Shown here one piece after another: positions 1 to 8,650 of a stretch of 64,000 nucleotides of DNA (the stretch's first letter is position 1; each line of letters opens with the position of its first letter). The DNA is taken from assembly GCF_019396355.1 (NCBI RefSeq), contig NZ_JAHKRK010000012.1:1-64000 (forward strand), given 5' to 3'. Below the pieces are notes generated by a model, which had not been told where the DNA came from, did no database searches, and worked only from the letters and a program-made list of their open reading frames with translations. The position numbers and the translations under genes are program-made. This stretch comes from Pseudonocardia nigra. GTDB lineage: Bacteria; Actinomycetota; Actinomycetes; Mycobacteriales; Pseudonocardiaceae.

Positions 1-231
1 TGCATGACAGCCTCCTCGCTGCTAGCCCAGTGGGGAGGCACCCTTGTGTTCGGTGCCGGGACGCGACTGCCAGTGCGCTCACTGATCGGCGCTCGATGGC
101 GCTCAGCCCTGTCGACGGTCGGCGCGTCCCGGGGAACCACCGGGCCCCGCGAAACTCATGCTGGACGTCGCAGCGTCGAGCGAGCAGGGCGGTGACCCAG
201 GGGCACCTCGGGTGCATCAGCAGCCTGGCGG
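1..231. other. Unassigned flank of a truncated gene
   Basis: No gene is recognised here. The short open frames have no family resemblance and no convincing ribosome binding site. Composition is slightly less GC-rich than the genes to the right. The segment begins exactly where the reading of the neighbouring GT9 glycosyltransferase loses family resemblance, so it may be foreign or rearranged DNA, or the edge of a mobile element. No terminal inverted repeat could be identified within the visible part. Confidence 0.3.
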
Positions 232-972
232 CTACCGACACAAGGATGGTGCACCAGTGAGCCGCCGCAGCCGGGCGGTCAGCGGGCGCTCGCTGCCCAC
301 TCCGCCGACGACGACCCGCAGCCCCTGCCCGGCCAGCGCGTCGCCGAGGCGCGCGAACCGGTCGACGGGCCACCGCCGGGTCGGCGCACTCGCCCCCGGA
401 TGCAGCACGGCGTACCCCCCGGGCCGCAGTCCGTGGCGCCGCGCAAGTCCGGCGAGGCGCTCCCGTTCGGCGGCACGCACCGGCACGCCCATCCGGGCGG
501 CGTCGGGCGGGAGCGCGATCCCGAGGTGCTCGACCAGCCGCAGGTGCCGCCACACCTCGTGCTCGGTGACGGGGTAGGGCAGGTGCAGCGCCGCGTCGCG
601 CTCGGGCCGCCACCCGGTGGGGGCGAAACCGCCGACGCGATCCGCGCCGAGCGCGGCGGCCACGGCGTTGGCACCCGGCCGGTCGCCGTAGGCCTGCAGT
701 GCGAGGTCGAACCGGCGCTCGGCGGCGGCGGTCCGGAACCGCGTCCAGCCCGCATGGTCGGCGGGCCGCTCGGGAATGGCGGGGTGCCCTGGGAAGGGCA
801 GCAGGTCCACGTCCGCGCCGTGCAGCCGCTCCACGAGCGGGCGCATCTCGGCGTAGGTGATCACCGTGACGCGCACGTCGGGCCGGGCGCAGCGCAGCGC
901 GCGCCAGGCGGGCAGCGAGCAGAGCCAGTCACCGAGCCCGACCCGAGGCCGCACGAGCGCGACGCGGCGCAC
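232..972 (-). pseudogene. Glycosyltransferase family 9 (heptosyltransferase-like), C-terminally truncated
   Basis: The protein opens with the GT9 pattern VALVRPRVGLGDWLCSLPAW and contains the family's central strand-helix units. At about residue 200 it has the donor-binding stretch AVLHPGASAPTRRWP. It ends abruptly after LTGAPSL, where GT9 proteins normally continue for about 90 residues through the conserved NDTG-containing donor site. At 246 residues it is clearly short against the usual 320-350. A GTG start at 972 is chosen because family similarity begins there. It is divergent from, and nearly abuts, a GT2-GT4 glycosyltransferase, suggesting a former cell-surface glycan or exopolysaccharide locus. 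It is probably inactive. Confidence 0.75.
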
Positions 973-1026
973 GTCGCCGTCGGTGCGGGCGAGGAGGTCG
1001 ATACCGGCGGCTACCCGCTCGTCAGC

Positions 1027-2833
1027 GTGCTCATGCCGGCCTACGGGCAGGCCGCCTTCCTGCCGAGGGCGGTGAGCAGCCTGTTCGCCCAGACCGTCGG
1101 CGGCTGGGAGCTGATCGTCGTCGACGACGGCTCGCCCGACGACGTGGCGGCCGCGCTGGCCCCGTTCCGGCCCGACCCGCGGATCCGGCTGATCCGCGTG
1201 CCCACGAACCGCGGGCTGGGCGCGGCACTCAACATCGGCCTGGTCACCGCACGCGCCCCACTGGTGGCGTACCTGCCATGCGACGATCTCTACGACCCCG
1301 AGCACCTCGCCGCGCTGTGCGCCGTGCTCGAGGTCCCCTCCCGGGTGCTGGCCTGGTCCGGCGTGCGCCACCACGACGGCGCGACCAGCCGGGATGGACC
1401 GCCGGAGGACGGGCTGCAGCTGGTGCAGGTCATGCACCGGCGCACCCCGGACCGCTGGGTGGAACGGGCCGAGCTCGAGTCCGACGACCTGGAACGGCTG
1501 CTGTTCACGCGCCTGCGCGAGCGCGGCCCGGCCGCGGGCACCGGCCGGGTCACCTGCACCTGGACCGACCACCCCGGGCAGCGGCACAAGGCCATCCGTG
1601 AGCGCGACGACGGTGGGATCAACGTGTTCCGCAGCCGCTACCGCGTGCCCGGGCCGCTGCGCCTGCACTCGCGCGACAGCGGGCTCGTGGACGAGGTCGG
1701 GCTGTACGAGCGGTTCCGGGAGCGGCGGATGCCCGTGGCGCCGGACGCGCTGCGCGTGCTGCTCGTGGGCGAACTGTCGTTCCATCCGGAGCGCGTGCTG
1801 GCCCTCGCCGAGCGCGGGGTCGCCCTGTTCGGGCTCTGGACCTGCGACGGGCTCGGCCGCGACAACCGTCGGTCCGGTGCCGTTCGGGCACGTGGTGGAC
1901 GTCGATCCGGCCACCTGGTGGGAGGACGTGCGCCCGGACGTGATCTATGCCCAGCTGAACTTCCGCGCCGTACGGTTCGCGCACGACGTACTCGCGGCCG
2001 CCCGCGGCGTCCCGTTCGTGTGGCACTACAAGGAGGCCCCGCAGCGCAGCATCGCGCGCGGCGACTGGCCCCGGCTCGCGCAGCTGTGCACCGGCGCCGA
2101 CGCGGTGGTGCTGTCGAGCCCCGAGGAGCGGTCGTGGTTCGAGCTCGCGCTGCCCGGCGGGCTCGACCCCGACCGCACCCTCGTACTCGACGGCAGCCTG
2201 CCCAAGGCCGACTGGTTCGCGGGGCGACCGGCCGACCGGCTGTCCACGACGGAGGGGGAGGTGCACACGGTCGTGCTCGGCCGCCCGCTGGGCCTGGAGC
2301 CGGACTTCCTCGCGACGCTCGCGGCCTACGGCGTGCACGTCCACTTCCACGGTCTCAGCGACGGGCCCGGTCCCCAGGGCACGTGGCGGCAGTGGCTGGC
2401 CGAGGCGCGCAGGCGGGCCCCCGGCCACGTCCACGTGCACGATGCGGTCGACCAGCGCGGCTGGGTGCCGGTGCTGTCGCGCTACGACGCGGGATGGATG
2501 CACCGGATCAGCAGCGACAACGGCGGCGACCTGCGCCGCGCCACGTGGGACGACCTCAACCACCCGGCCCGGATCGGCACCCTGATGGCCGCCGGGCTGC
2601 CGATGCTCCAGCAGGAGAGCCCGGGGTCCACCGTGGCGGTCGACGAGCTGGTGCGGGCCACCGGCGCCGGCCTCCTCTACAGCGACGCGGAGGACGTCGC
2701 CGCCCAGCTGGCCGATGGCACGCCGGCGGCCGCCGCCCGGCGCTCGGTCGCCGCGGTCCGCGACCGGTTCACGTTCGACGCCCACGCCGACGAGCTCATC
2801 GGCCTGTTCGAGCGCCTCGCAGGTCGCCGCTGA
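1027..2833 (+). pseudogene. Two-domain GT2-GT4 glycosyltransferase with a frameshift
   Basis: The first frame encodes a GT2 domain: VSVLMPAYGQAAF, the nucleotide-binding ELIVVDDGSPDD, and PCDD in the DxD-like position. It reads well to about 1863. The remaining half (from VGPVPFGHVVDVDP to about 2833) is a GT-B/GT4-like domain with an ending typical of surface-glycan transferases, but it lies in the next frame. One extra base, or loss of two, near 1864-1870 explains the break. No ATG, GTG or TTG lies upstream of the first beta strand in frame; the first candidates are GTG at 1027 and ATG at 1033, which cut into it. Both ends of the locus are therefore damaged, or the assembly has indels. Confidence 0.7.
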
Positions 2834-2929
2834 GCGCGACGGCCCGGTGACCGGCGACGTTCCGCTGCGGTCGGCCTGCGCACGAGCGGGTCGCGGCGCA
2901 GGTCCCGGGTCAGCGCGACGGGGACTCGC

Positions 2930-4081
2930 TCATTCCCCGGCGCCCGCGAGCTGCCGGGTGACCCAGGTGTGGAACTCGCCGATGTGGTGCTCGCTGGGCA
3001 CCAGCACCCCGCCCTCGGCATAGGCCTTGGACGACGCGGCGAGCTGGCAGCGCTCGCAGGCGTCGAAGTCCTGCTGGTTGACCCGGTGGAACAGCTCCAC
3101 CGACCGATCCAGATCCTTCCCGCCCTCCACCACCTCGGGCAGATACAGCCAGTCGCACTCCACCACCGTGCGATCCGCCGCCACCGGGTACATCCGATGG
3201 AAGATCACATGATCCGGCACCAGGTTGATGAACACCTGCGGGTTCACCGTGATCGCGTAGTACTTCCGGTCGTGCGACTCGTCCACCCCCGGAAGCACCG
3301 TCAGCCCCTCCGAGCCGTCCACCGTGAACCCCTTCGCCTCCTCGGCGAACGCCGCCCCGTGCCCCACGAAGTACTGCGCCGCATACCCGTCGGCGAACTC
3401 CGGCAACACCTCCGTCAACTCCGGATGGATCGTCGCGCAGTGGTAGCACTCCATGAAGTTCTCAATGATCAACTTCCAGTTCGCCGCCACCTCGTAGCGG
3501 ACCCGCCGACCCACCACCAGGTTGTCGATGTCCCACCCGTCGATCACATCCGCCCCGCCGAGCCGCTCGGCGACCGCCCCGATCACGGTCTCCTCGAACG
3601 AGGGCGGCTCATCGGCCACACACACCCACACGTAGCCCAGCCACTCCCGCAGATGCACCGCCACCAACCCGAACTCGGTGCGGTCGATGTCGGGCATCTT
3701 GGTCAGGTTCGGCGCCGCGACCAGCTTGCCGTCCAGCCCGTAGGTCCAGGCGTGGTAGCCGCACTGCAGGTTGCGCTTCGCCACCCCGGACTGCTCCATG
3801 CACACCCGCGCACCCCGGTGGCGGCACACGTTGAGGAACGCCCGCAGCTGCCCGTCCCGGCCGCGGACCAGGACCACGTTCTCCCGCCCGACGTCGACGG
3901 TGCGGAACGCTCCCGTCCCGTCGATCTCCGCGCTGCGGGCGGCGGCGAACCAGCGGGCCTCGAAGATCTTCTCCTGCTCCTCGGCGAAGATCACGGGATC
4001 GGTGTAAGAGGGGCCGGCGAGGGTGGGGATCAGGCTCCCCGGCAGCGCCTTGCGGTCGGTCAGGGCAGTACGAGCGGACAC
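2930..4081 (-). CDS. Rieske non-heme iron oxygenase, alpha subunit
   Basis: This is the terminal oxygenase of a multicomponent cytoplasmic system that inserts oxygen into an aromatic ring or an N-methyl/betaine substrate. The Rieske [2Fe-2S] ligands are C86-x-H88 and C107-x2-H110. The mononuclear iron site is N208/E211/H214/H219 in the stretch ENFMECYHCATIHP, a pattern shared with choline, carnitine and glycine-betaine monooxygenase relatives as well as ring hydroxylases. The GTG at 4081 is chosen because an AGG-containing SD sits about 8 nt before it; 383 residues is normal for the family. It is the last gene of a minus-strand operon after the ferredoxin and reductase. The substrate cannot be read from sequence; the adjacent DadA-like dehydrogenase favours N-demethylation, as inference only. 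Confidence 0.88.
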   Translation of the reverse strand: MSARTALTDRKALPGSLIPTLAGPSYTDPVIFAEEQEKIFEARWFAAARSAEIDGTGAFRTVDVGRENVVLVRGRDGQLRAFLNVCRHRGARVCMEQSGVAKRNLQCGYHAWTYGLDGKLVAAPNLTKMPDIDRTEFGLVAVHLREWLGYVWVCVADEPPSFEETVIGAVAERLGGADVIDGWDIDNLVVGRRVRYEVAANWKLIIENFMECYHCATIHPELTEVLPEFADGYAAQYFVGHGAAFAEEAKGFTVDGSEGLTVLPGVDESHDRKYYAITVNPQVFINLVPDHVIFHRMYPVAADRTVVECDWLYLPEVVEGGKDLDRSVELFHRVNQQDFDACERCQLAASSKAYAEGGVLVPSEHHIGEFHTWVTRQLAGAGE

Positions 4082-4134
4082 GGAACACACCTCTCGATGC
4101 GGAACGTGGGTGGTCGGGTCGATCAGGGGGTCGG

Positions 4135-5315
4135 TCAGGAGGGGTGGGCGACGGCCGCCCTGGCGGGCACGAGCTGCCGGCGCCACTTGCCGAAGAGCTT
4201 CGGCTGGTTCATCGCGAAGACCGCGACGAGCTCGCCGTCGCGCCGGTAGCCGGCCACGAACCGGCGGGACTCGAGGTCGCCCTCGAGGACCTCGACCGCG
4301 TCGCCGGGCAGGCGGTGCCCGGCGAACTGCAGGCGCGCCCCGTACTGGTCCGACCAGAAGTAGGGGGCGACCGGACGCGACGTCTCGATCGCCCGCCCGA
4401 GCAGGCTCGCCACGGCGGCGACGGGCTGCTGCAGTGCGTGTGCCAATGCTCCTGGCGCAGCGCGGTGCCGGCGAAGGAGCAGTCGGAAAGGGTGCAGTCC
4501 CCGGCCGCCACGACCTGGGCGATGTTCGTCGCTCCCGCGGCGTCGGTGCGCACGCCGCCGGGGCCGACCGCGACGCCCGAGCCGGCGAGCCACTCCACGT
4601 TGGGCAGCGCGCCGATGCCGACCACGACCGCGTCGGCGGGCTCGACCCGGCCGTCGGCCAGCTCCACCCCGCGCACCCGCCCGTCCCCGAGCAGCCGGGT
4701 GACGCCGACGCCACAGATCAACCGGACGCCGTGCTCGCCGTGCAGCCCGGCGCAGACCGCGCCGAGGTCGGGCCCCAGCACCCCGGCCAGCGGCGCCGGG
4801 GTCGCCTCGATCACGGTGACGTCCACGCCCAGCGCGCGTGCCGTCGACGCGACCTCGGCGCCGATGAAGCCGGCCCCGATCACCACCAGGCGCGCACCTG
4901 CTCGCAGCTCGTCGCGGAGGGCGAGCGCGTCGTCCACGGTGCGCAGGGTGTGCACGCCACCGAGCTGAGCCACGGGGAACGGCCGCGCCCGCGCGCCGGT
5001 GGCGACCACGACCCCGTCGGCACCGATCTCCTCGCCGGACGCCAGCACCACGGCTGCGGCCGCACGGTCCAACCGGGCGGCCGGGACGCCCAGCCGCCAG
5101 TCGAGGTCCAGGCCGTCGTCGTCGGCCGTGGTGAGCGCGAGGTCCTCGAGCCCGACCTCGCCGGCCAGGAAGTCCTTCGACAACGGCGGGCGGTCGTAGG
5201 GGAGCCGGTCCTCCGCCCCCACCACGACGATGCGGCCGTCGAACTGTTGGTCGCGCAGCGCCCGCGCGGCACCGAGGCCGGCGAGCGAGCCGCCGACGAT
5301 CGCGACCGTGCGCAT
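4135..5315 (-). pseudogene. NAD(P)H:ferredoxin reductase of the Rieske system, frameshifted
   Basis: This FAD-dependent pyridine-nucleotide reductase should pass electrons from NAD(P)H to the adjacent Rieske ferredoxin. It has the N-terminal FAD fold (VAIVGGSLAGLGAARALR), the NAD-binding fold (LVVIGAGFIGAEVA) and the second FAD motif (NIAQVVAAGDC). Its ATG at 5315 overlaps the ferredoxin stop (TGATG), so translation is coupled. The reading frame breaks at about 4434-4443, directly after LRQEHWHT. The C-terminal domain (AIETSRPVAPYFWSDQYG onward, ending at 4135) continues in another frame. One missing base restores a normal protein of about 394 residues. This may be a sequencing error; if real, the oxygenase would need another reductase. 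Confidence 0.82.
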
Positions 5316-5635
5316 CAGACCCCTGCCGTGACGGGCGCGGTCACCCGGACGTAGACGAGCCCTTCCTCGACGACCACCTGGTGGGTGCGCACGGGCGTCT
5401 TCGCGGGCGGCCCGGACGGCATCCCGGTGCGGAGGTCGAAGCAGGAGGCGTGCAGCGGGCACTCGACCGTGCAGCCCTCGAGCCACCCGTCGGCGAGCGA
5501 CGCGTCCTGGTGCGTGCAGGTGTCGTCGACGGCGTACAACTCGCCGTCCACGTTGAACACCGCGATCGGCACCGCTGCCTCGACGCGCACGGCCTCCCCG
5601 ACCGGGATGTCCGCCAGCTGCCCAACGAGGATCAT
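5315..5635 (-). CDS. Rieske-type ferredoxin
   Basis: A 106-residue small [2Fe-2S] electron carrier with Rieske ligands C40-x-H42 and C59-x2-H62 (CTHQ and CPLH boxes), of the biphenyl-dioxygenase BphF/NirD-like ferredoxin family. It shuttles electrons from the overlapping reductase to the oxygenase downstream. The ATG at 5635 (MILVGQLADI) is preceded by GGAGG at ideal spacing, which beats longer in-frame starts. It is the first gene of the minus-strand operon. The promoter and a palindromic operator lie in the 121-bp gap to the divergent IclR gene, which is the likely regulator. Confidence 0.9.
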   Translation of the reverse strand: MILVGQLADIPVGEAVRVEAAVPIAVFNVDGELYAVDDTCTHQDASLADGWLEGCTVECPLHASCFDLRTGMPSGPPAKTPVRTHQVVVEEGLVYVRVTAPVTAGV

Positions 5636-5650
5636 CTCACCCCTCCGTAC

Positions 5651-5683
5651 CGTAATACGCAACGCCTGTCGTGATAGGCAACA
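5651..5683. promoter_or_regulatory. Divergent promoter with near-perfect palindrome, candidate IclR operator
   Basis: The 16-mer GCCTGTCGTGATAGGC at 5664-5679 is an inverted repeat with one mismatched pair. On the minus strand TTGCCT (5676-5681) and TATTAC (5652-5657) are separated by 18 bp and form a plausible -35/-10 for the ferredoxin-reductase-oxygenase operon. The minus strand also shows a direct repeat GTTGCCTATCA / GTTGCGTATTA across the same region. Overlap of palindrome and promoter suggests control by the divergent IclR regulator. This is read by eye only. Confidence 0.5.
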
Positions 5684-5756
5684 GAATGAGTCCGGTGGGC
5701 AGCGTCGTCAAGGCCTCTGCGACGGGCGGACGAATTCGCCCCCGTATGGTCGAAGA

Positions 5757-6560
5757 GTGACGAACGGTGCAGGGCAGAACGACAAGGGCTCAGCCCCGTC
5801 GCAGGTGCAGTCGGTGGACCGCGCGATCGCGATCCTGTACCTGCTCGCCGAGCGCGGCACCGCGGGCGTCACCGAGGTCGCCGCCGAGCTCGGCGTGCAC
5901 AAGTCGACCGCGTTCCGGCTGATCATGGCTCTGGAGAACGGCGACCTGGTCGAACAGGTCGAGGAGCGCGGCAAGTACCACCTCGGACGCGGCATCCTGC
6001 GGCTCGCGGGCGCCACCACGGCGCATCTCGAACTCCCCACCGAGAGCCGGCCGGTGTGCAAACGCCTCGCCGTCGAGCTGGGCGAGACGGTCAACCTCGC
6101 CATCATCGACACCGGCGAGGCCACCAAGATCCTGCAGGAGTACGGCAGCTCGGCGATCACCGGACGCAACTGGATCGGTCAGCGCACCCCCCTGCACGCC
6201 ACGGCGAGCGGGAAGGTCCTGCTCACCTGGGGCGACCCCACCGAGACGAAAGAGGCGCTCGCCGCAGTCCTCGAGCGCTACACGCCCGCCACCATCACCG
6301 ACCCCGCCGTCCTCGACGTCGAGCTGCAGCAGGCCCGGGAACAGGGCTGGGCCTCGACCGTCGAGGAGTTCGAGGTGGGCCTCAACGCGGTCGCCGCGCC
6401 GATCCGCAACGCCGCGGGCGACGTCGTCGCCTCCGTCGGGGTTTCCGGTCCGTCGTACCGGCTCACGGTGGAGTCGTTCCCGGAGGTCGCCGAGCGCCTC
6501 CTGGACGGGGCCCGGGAGATCAGCGCGCGCCTGGGGTACTTCGGGGCGGCGCAGCAGTAG
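5757..6560 (+). CDS. IclR-family transcriptional regulator
   Basis: 267 residues. The N-terminal winged helix-turn-helix is SVDRAIAILYLLAERG through VHKSTAFRLIMALE (about residues 18-70). It is followed by a typical IclR ligand domain with the conserved stretches RTPLHATASGKVLL, FEVGLNAVAAPIRN and VVASVGVSGP. The GTG at 5757 is used because it directly precedes the HTH region and nothing upstream looks coding. It is divergent from the Rieske operon and convergent with, overlapping by 41 bp, the FAD dehydrogenase gene. IclR proteins of this placement usually control the neighbouring catabolic genes in response to a pathway metabolite; which one is unknown. Confidence 0.9.
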   Translation: MTNGAGQNDKGSAPSQVQSVDRAIAILYLLAERGTAGVTEVAAELGVHKSTAFRLIMALENGDLVEQVEERGKYHLGRGILRLAGATTAHLELPTESRPVCKRLAVELGETVNLAIIDTGEATKILQEYGSSAITGRNWIGQRTPLHATASGKVLLTWGDPTETKEALAAVLERYTPATITDPAVLDVELQQAREQGWASTVEEFEVGLNAVAAPIRNAAGDVVASVGVSGPSYRLTVESFPEVAERLLDGAREISARLGYFGAAQQ

Positions 6561-7893
6561 CGCTACCCCCGTCGTCGGCCTGGCGGAGACGCTGACGAAG
6601 GCCGACGGCCGGGAGGTCATCCTCGGAGGATGGGATCGGGAGGTCCGGCAGCCGCAGCCCGGAGAACCGGTCCGGGGTGAACGCGGGCTCGTCCAGCACC
6701 GGTGCGCCCTCCAGGATGTCGCGGGCCACCATCTCGGCGGTGATCGGCGCCAGGACGATGCCCCACATGCCGTGGCCCGTGGCCACCACGAGGCCGGGAC
6801 GGCGGGCGCTGCGCCCCAGCGCCGGGACCCCGTCGGGGGTGCTGGGGCGCAGCCCCGCCCACGTCTCCACGGTGCGCCGCGGCCGCAGTCCCGGGAGCCC
6901 GTGCAGCCCGGCGTCGCGGATCGCCTGCACGCGCCCGGCGTGCATCGGGGCGGAGTCGCTGCCCAGCTCGAGGGTGCCGCACAGCCGCAGCCGGTCGGGG
7001 TAGGGCGTGGCGACGACCCGGCGTTCCTTGAAGGTCACCGGGATCCGCGGGGCGCCCTCGGCGACGTCGAGGTCGAGCACGTACCCCTTCGCGCCGCGCA
7101 GCGGCAGCCGGAGTCCGGCGCCGCGGGCCAACCCGGCGGACCCGAGGCCGGCGGCGAGCACCACGTGGCCCGCGGTGAACGTCCCGTCCGGGGTCTCCAC
7201 CCCGGTCACCCGGTCGCCGTGGCGCAGCAGCCGCGTGACGGCGACACCCCACCGCACCCGGGCCCCGTCGCGCTGTGCCGCCTCCAGCAGCGCCCGCACG
7301 AAGCGGCGGCTGTCGACCTGCGCGTCCTCGGGGTGGTGCACGGCCCCGGCCACCTCGCCGACGGCGGGCTCGAGCCGGCGCGCTTCGGCAGCGTCCAGCA
7401 GCTGCGCGCCGGCCGGGACGTGGGTGGCCGCCCGTTCCCAGCGCTCGGGTGAGGAGTAGACGTCGAGCGAACCCAGCTGCTGGTAGCCGGTCTCCAGGCC
7501 GGCCGCGGCGTACCCGGCGTGTAGAGCGAGGCTGCGCGTCGCGAGCTGCTGCATCCGCGCGGTCAGCCTCCGCACCCGCTCCGGGGCGGCCGATCGCACG
7601 AACCGGGCCAGCCAGGGCACCAGGCGCGGGTCGGGCCGCACGTGGAACGGGCTGCGTGGGGAGAACAGGAACCGCAGCCCGGCGGCGACGTTCGCCGGGG
7701 TGGCGAGCGGCTCCACGTGGCTCGGTGAGAGCAGCCCGGCGTTGGCGTAGGAACATCCGGTCGCGGGGTGAGGGCCGCCGTCGAGGACCATGACGGAGGC
7801 GCCGCGGCGGGCGCTCTCGTAGGCGATGCTCGCCCCGACAGCGCCCCCTCCCACGACGACGACGTCAGCAGCGCGGTCCGGTGAAGTGGGCAC
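6520..7893 (-). CDS. FAD-dependent amine/D-amino-acid dehydrogenase (DadA/glycine oxidase-like)
   Basis: 457 residues of the DAO superfamily. The N-terminal Rossmann motif is VVVVGGGAVGASIAYESARR, the substrate/FAD cap lies in the middle, and the C-terminal DAO signature WAGLRPSTPDGVPALG precedes GLVVATGHGMWGIVLAP. It would oxidise a C-N bond of an amino acid or N-methyl amino acid, passing electrons to quinone or oxygen. The GTG at 7893 has GAGGAG 6-7 nt upstream. It converges with the IclR gene. Next to a Rieske oxygenase operon it could finish a demethylation series, for instance N-methylated proline or glycine derivatives, but that is inference. Confidence 0.8.
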   Translation of the reverse strand: MPTSPDRAADVVVVGGGAVGASIAYESARRGASVMVLDGGPHPATGCSYANAGLLSPSHVEPLATPANVAAGLRFLFSPRSPFHVRPDPRLVPWLARFVRSAAPERVRRLTARMQQLATRSLALHAGYAAAGLETGYQQLGSLDVYSSPERWERAATHVPAGAQLLDAAEARRLEPAVGEVAGAVHHPEDAQVDSRRFVRALLEAAQRDGARVRWGVAVTRLLRHGDRVTGVETPDGTFTAGHVVLAAGLGSAGLARGAGLRLPLRGAKGYVLDLDVAEGAPRIPVTFKERRVVATPYPDRLRLCGTLELGSDSAPMHAGRVQAIRDAGLHGLPGLRPRRTVETWAGLRPSTPDGVPALGRSARRPGLVVATGHGMWGIVLAPITAEMVARDILEGAPVLDEPAFTPDRFSGLRLPDLPIPSSEDDLPAVGLRQRLRQADDGGSATAAPPRSTPGAR

Positions 7894-8008
7894 GACCTCT
7901 CCTCGGGCATCAGGCGGCGGCCCGGCACGGCCGTCTGCCGGCACGGTAGGCAGGCGGCCGGAGGCGGCGGATCAGCCGCGCGGGATGATTTCCGCAGGAG
8001 GAGGGGCG

Positions 8009-8635
8009 ATGGTCGGGAACGCCGGCGGTGACACCGCCAGGATCCGGGTGGTACTGGCCGAGGACCACCCCATCGTCCTGGTCGGGCTGCACACCGTCGT
8101 GTCGAGCCAGCCGGACCTCGAGCTCGTGGGCGAGGCCGCCACCGCCGACGAGGTGCTGGCGCTCACCCGCGAGCGGCGCCCGGACGTGGTCGTGCTGCCG
8201 CTGCGCCTGGAGGGCGAGCTCAAGGGCGTCGAGATCTGCCGTGAGATCAAGAGTTCCGGCGCGGCGCAGGTGCTGATCTACACGTCCTACAACTCCGGGG
8301 AGGACGCCGCGGCCTGCCTGCTGTCGGGCGCCGACAGCTTCGTGCACAAGGGCGAGGACCCGGTCCGGCTGCTGGAGACGATCCGGGCGACCGCGGCGGG
8401 CCGCCGGGTCTGGCTACTGGGCGGGGAGACCCGCGACGAGTCGAGCCGCGTGCAGCGGCTCGTGGAGTCCTCCGGGCTCACCCGCCGTGAGCAGGAGGTG
8501 CTGGGGCTGGTGTTGCAGCGGCGGACGAACGCCGAGATCGCCCAGGAGCTGTTCCTCGGGCTGCCGACGGTCAAGACGCACGTCAGCAGCATCCTGCGCA
8601 AGCTCGGGCTGCGCAGCCGCCAGGAGTTGTTCTAG
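8009..8635 (+). CDS. LuxR/NarL-type response regulator lacking the phospho-acceptor Asp
   Basis: 208 residues. The receiver domain (IRVVLAEDHPIVLVGL...) is followed by a GerE/LuxR HTH (LTRREQEVLGLVLQ, AEIAQELFLGLPTVKTHVSS). The acidic pair E18/D19 and the conserved Lys in SFVHKGE are present. At the usual phosphorylated Asp position the sequence reads VVVLPLRL, so P64 replaces Asp. An AGGAGGAGG SD precedes the ATG at 8009. No histidine kinase is adjacent. It therefore looks like an atypical orphan regulator working without aspartyl phosphorylation, as known for several actinobacterial pseudo-receivers. Its target is unknown. Confidence 0.87.
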   Translation: MVGNAGGDTARIRVVLAEDHPIVLVGLHTVVSSQPDLELVGEAATADEVLALTRERRPDVVVLPLRLEGELKGVEICREIKSSGAAQVLIYTSYNSGEDAAACLLSGADSFVHKGEDPVRLLETIRATAAGRRVWLLGGETRDESSRVQRLVESSGLTRREQEVLGLVLQRRTNAEIAQELFLGLPTVKTHVSSILRKLGLRSRQELF

Positions 8636-8650
8636 TGCGTCGCGTCCTCC

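Noticed and set aside
1-231. Insertion-sequence end
   Set aside because: No transposase frame, terminal inverted repeat or target duplication could be demonstrated in the visible part.
8009-8635. Member of a two-component pair
   Set aside because: No kinase is adjacent and the phospho-acceptor Asp is replaced by Pro.
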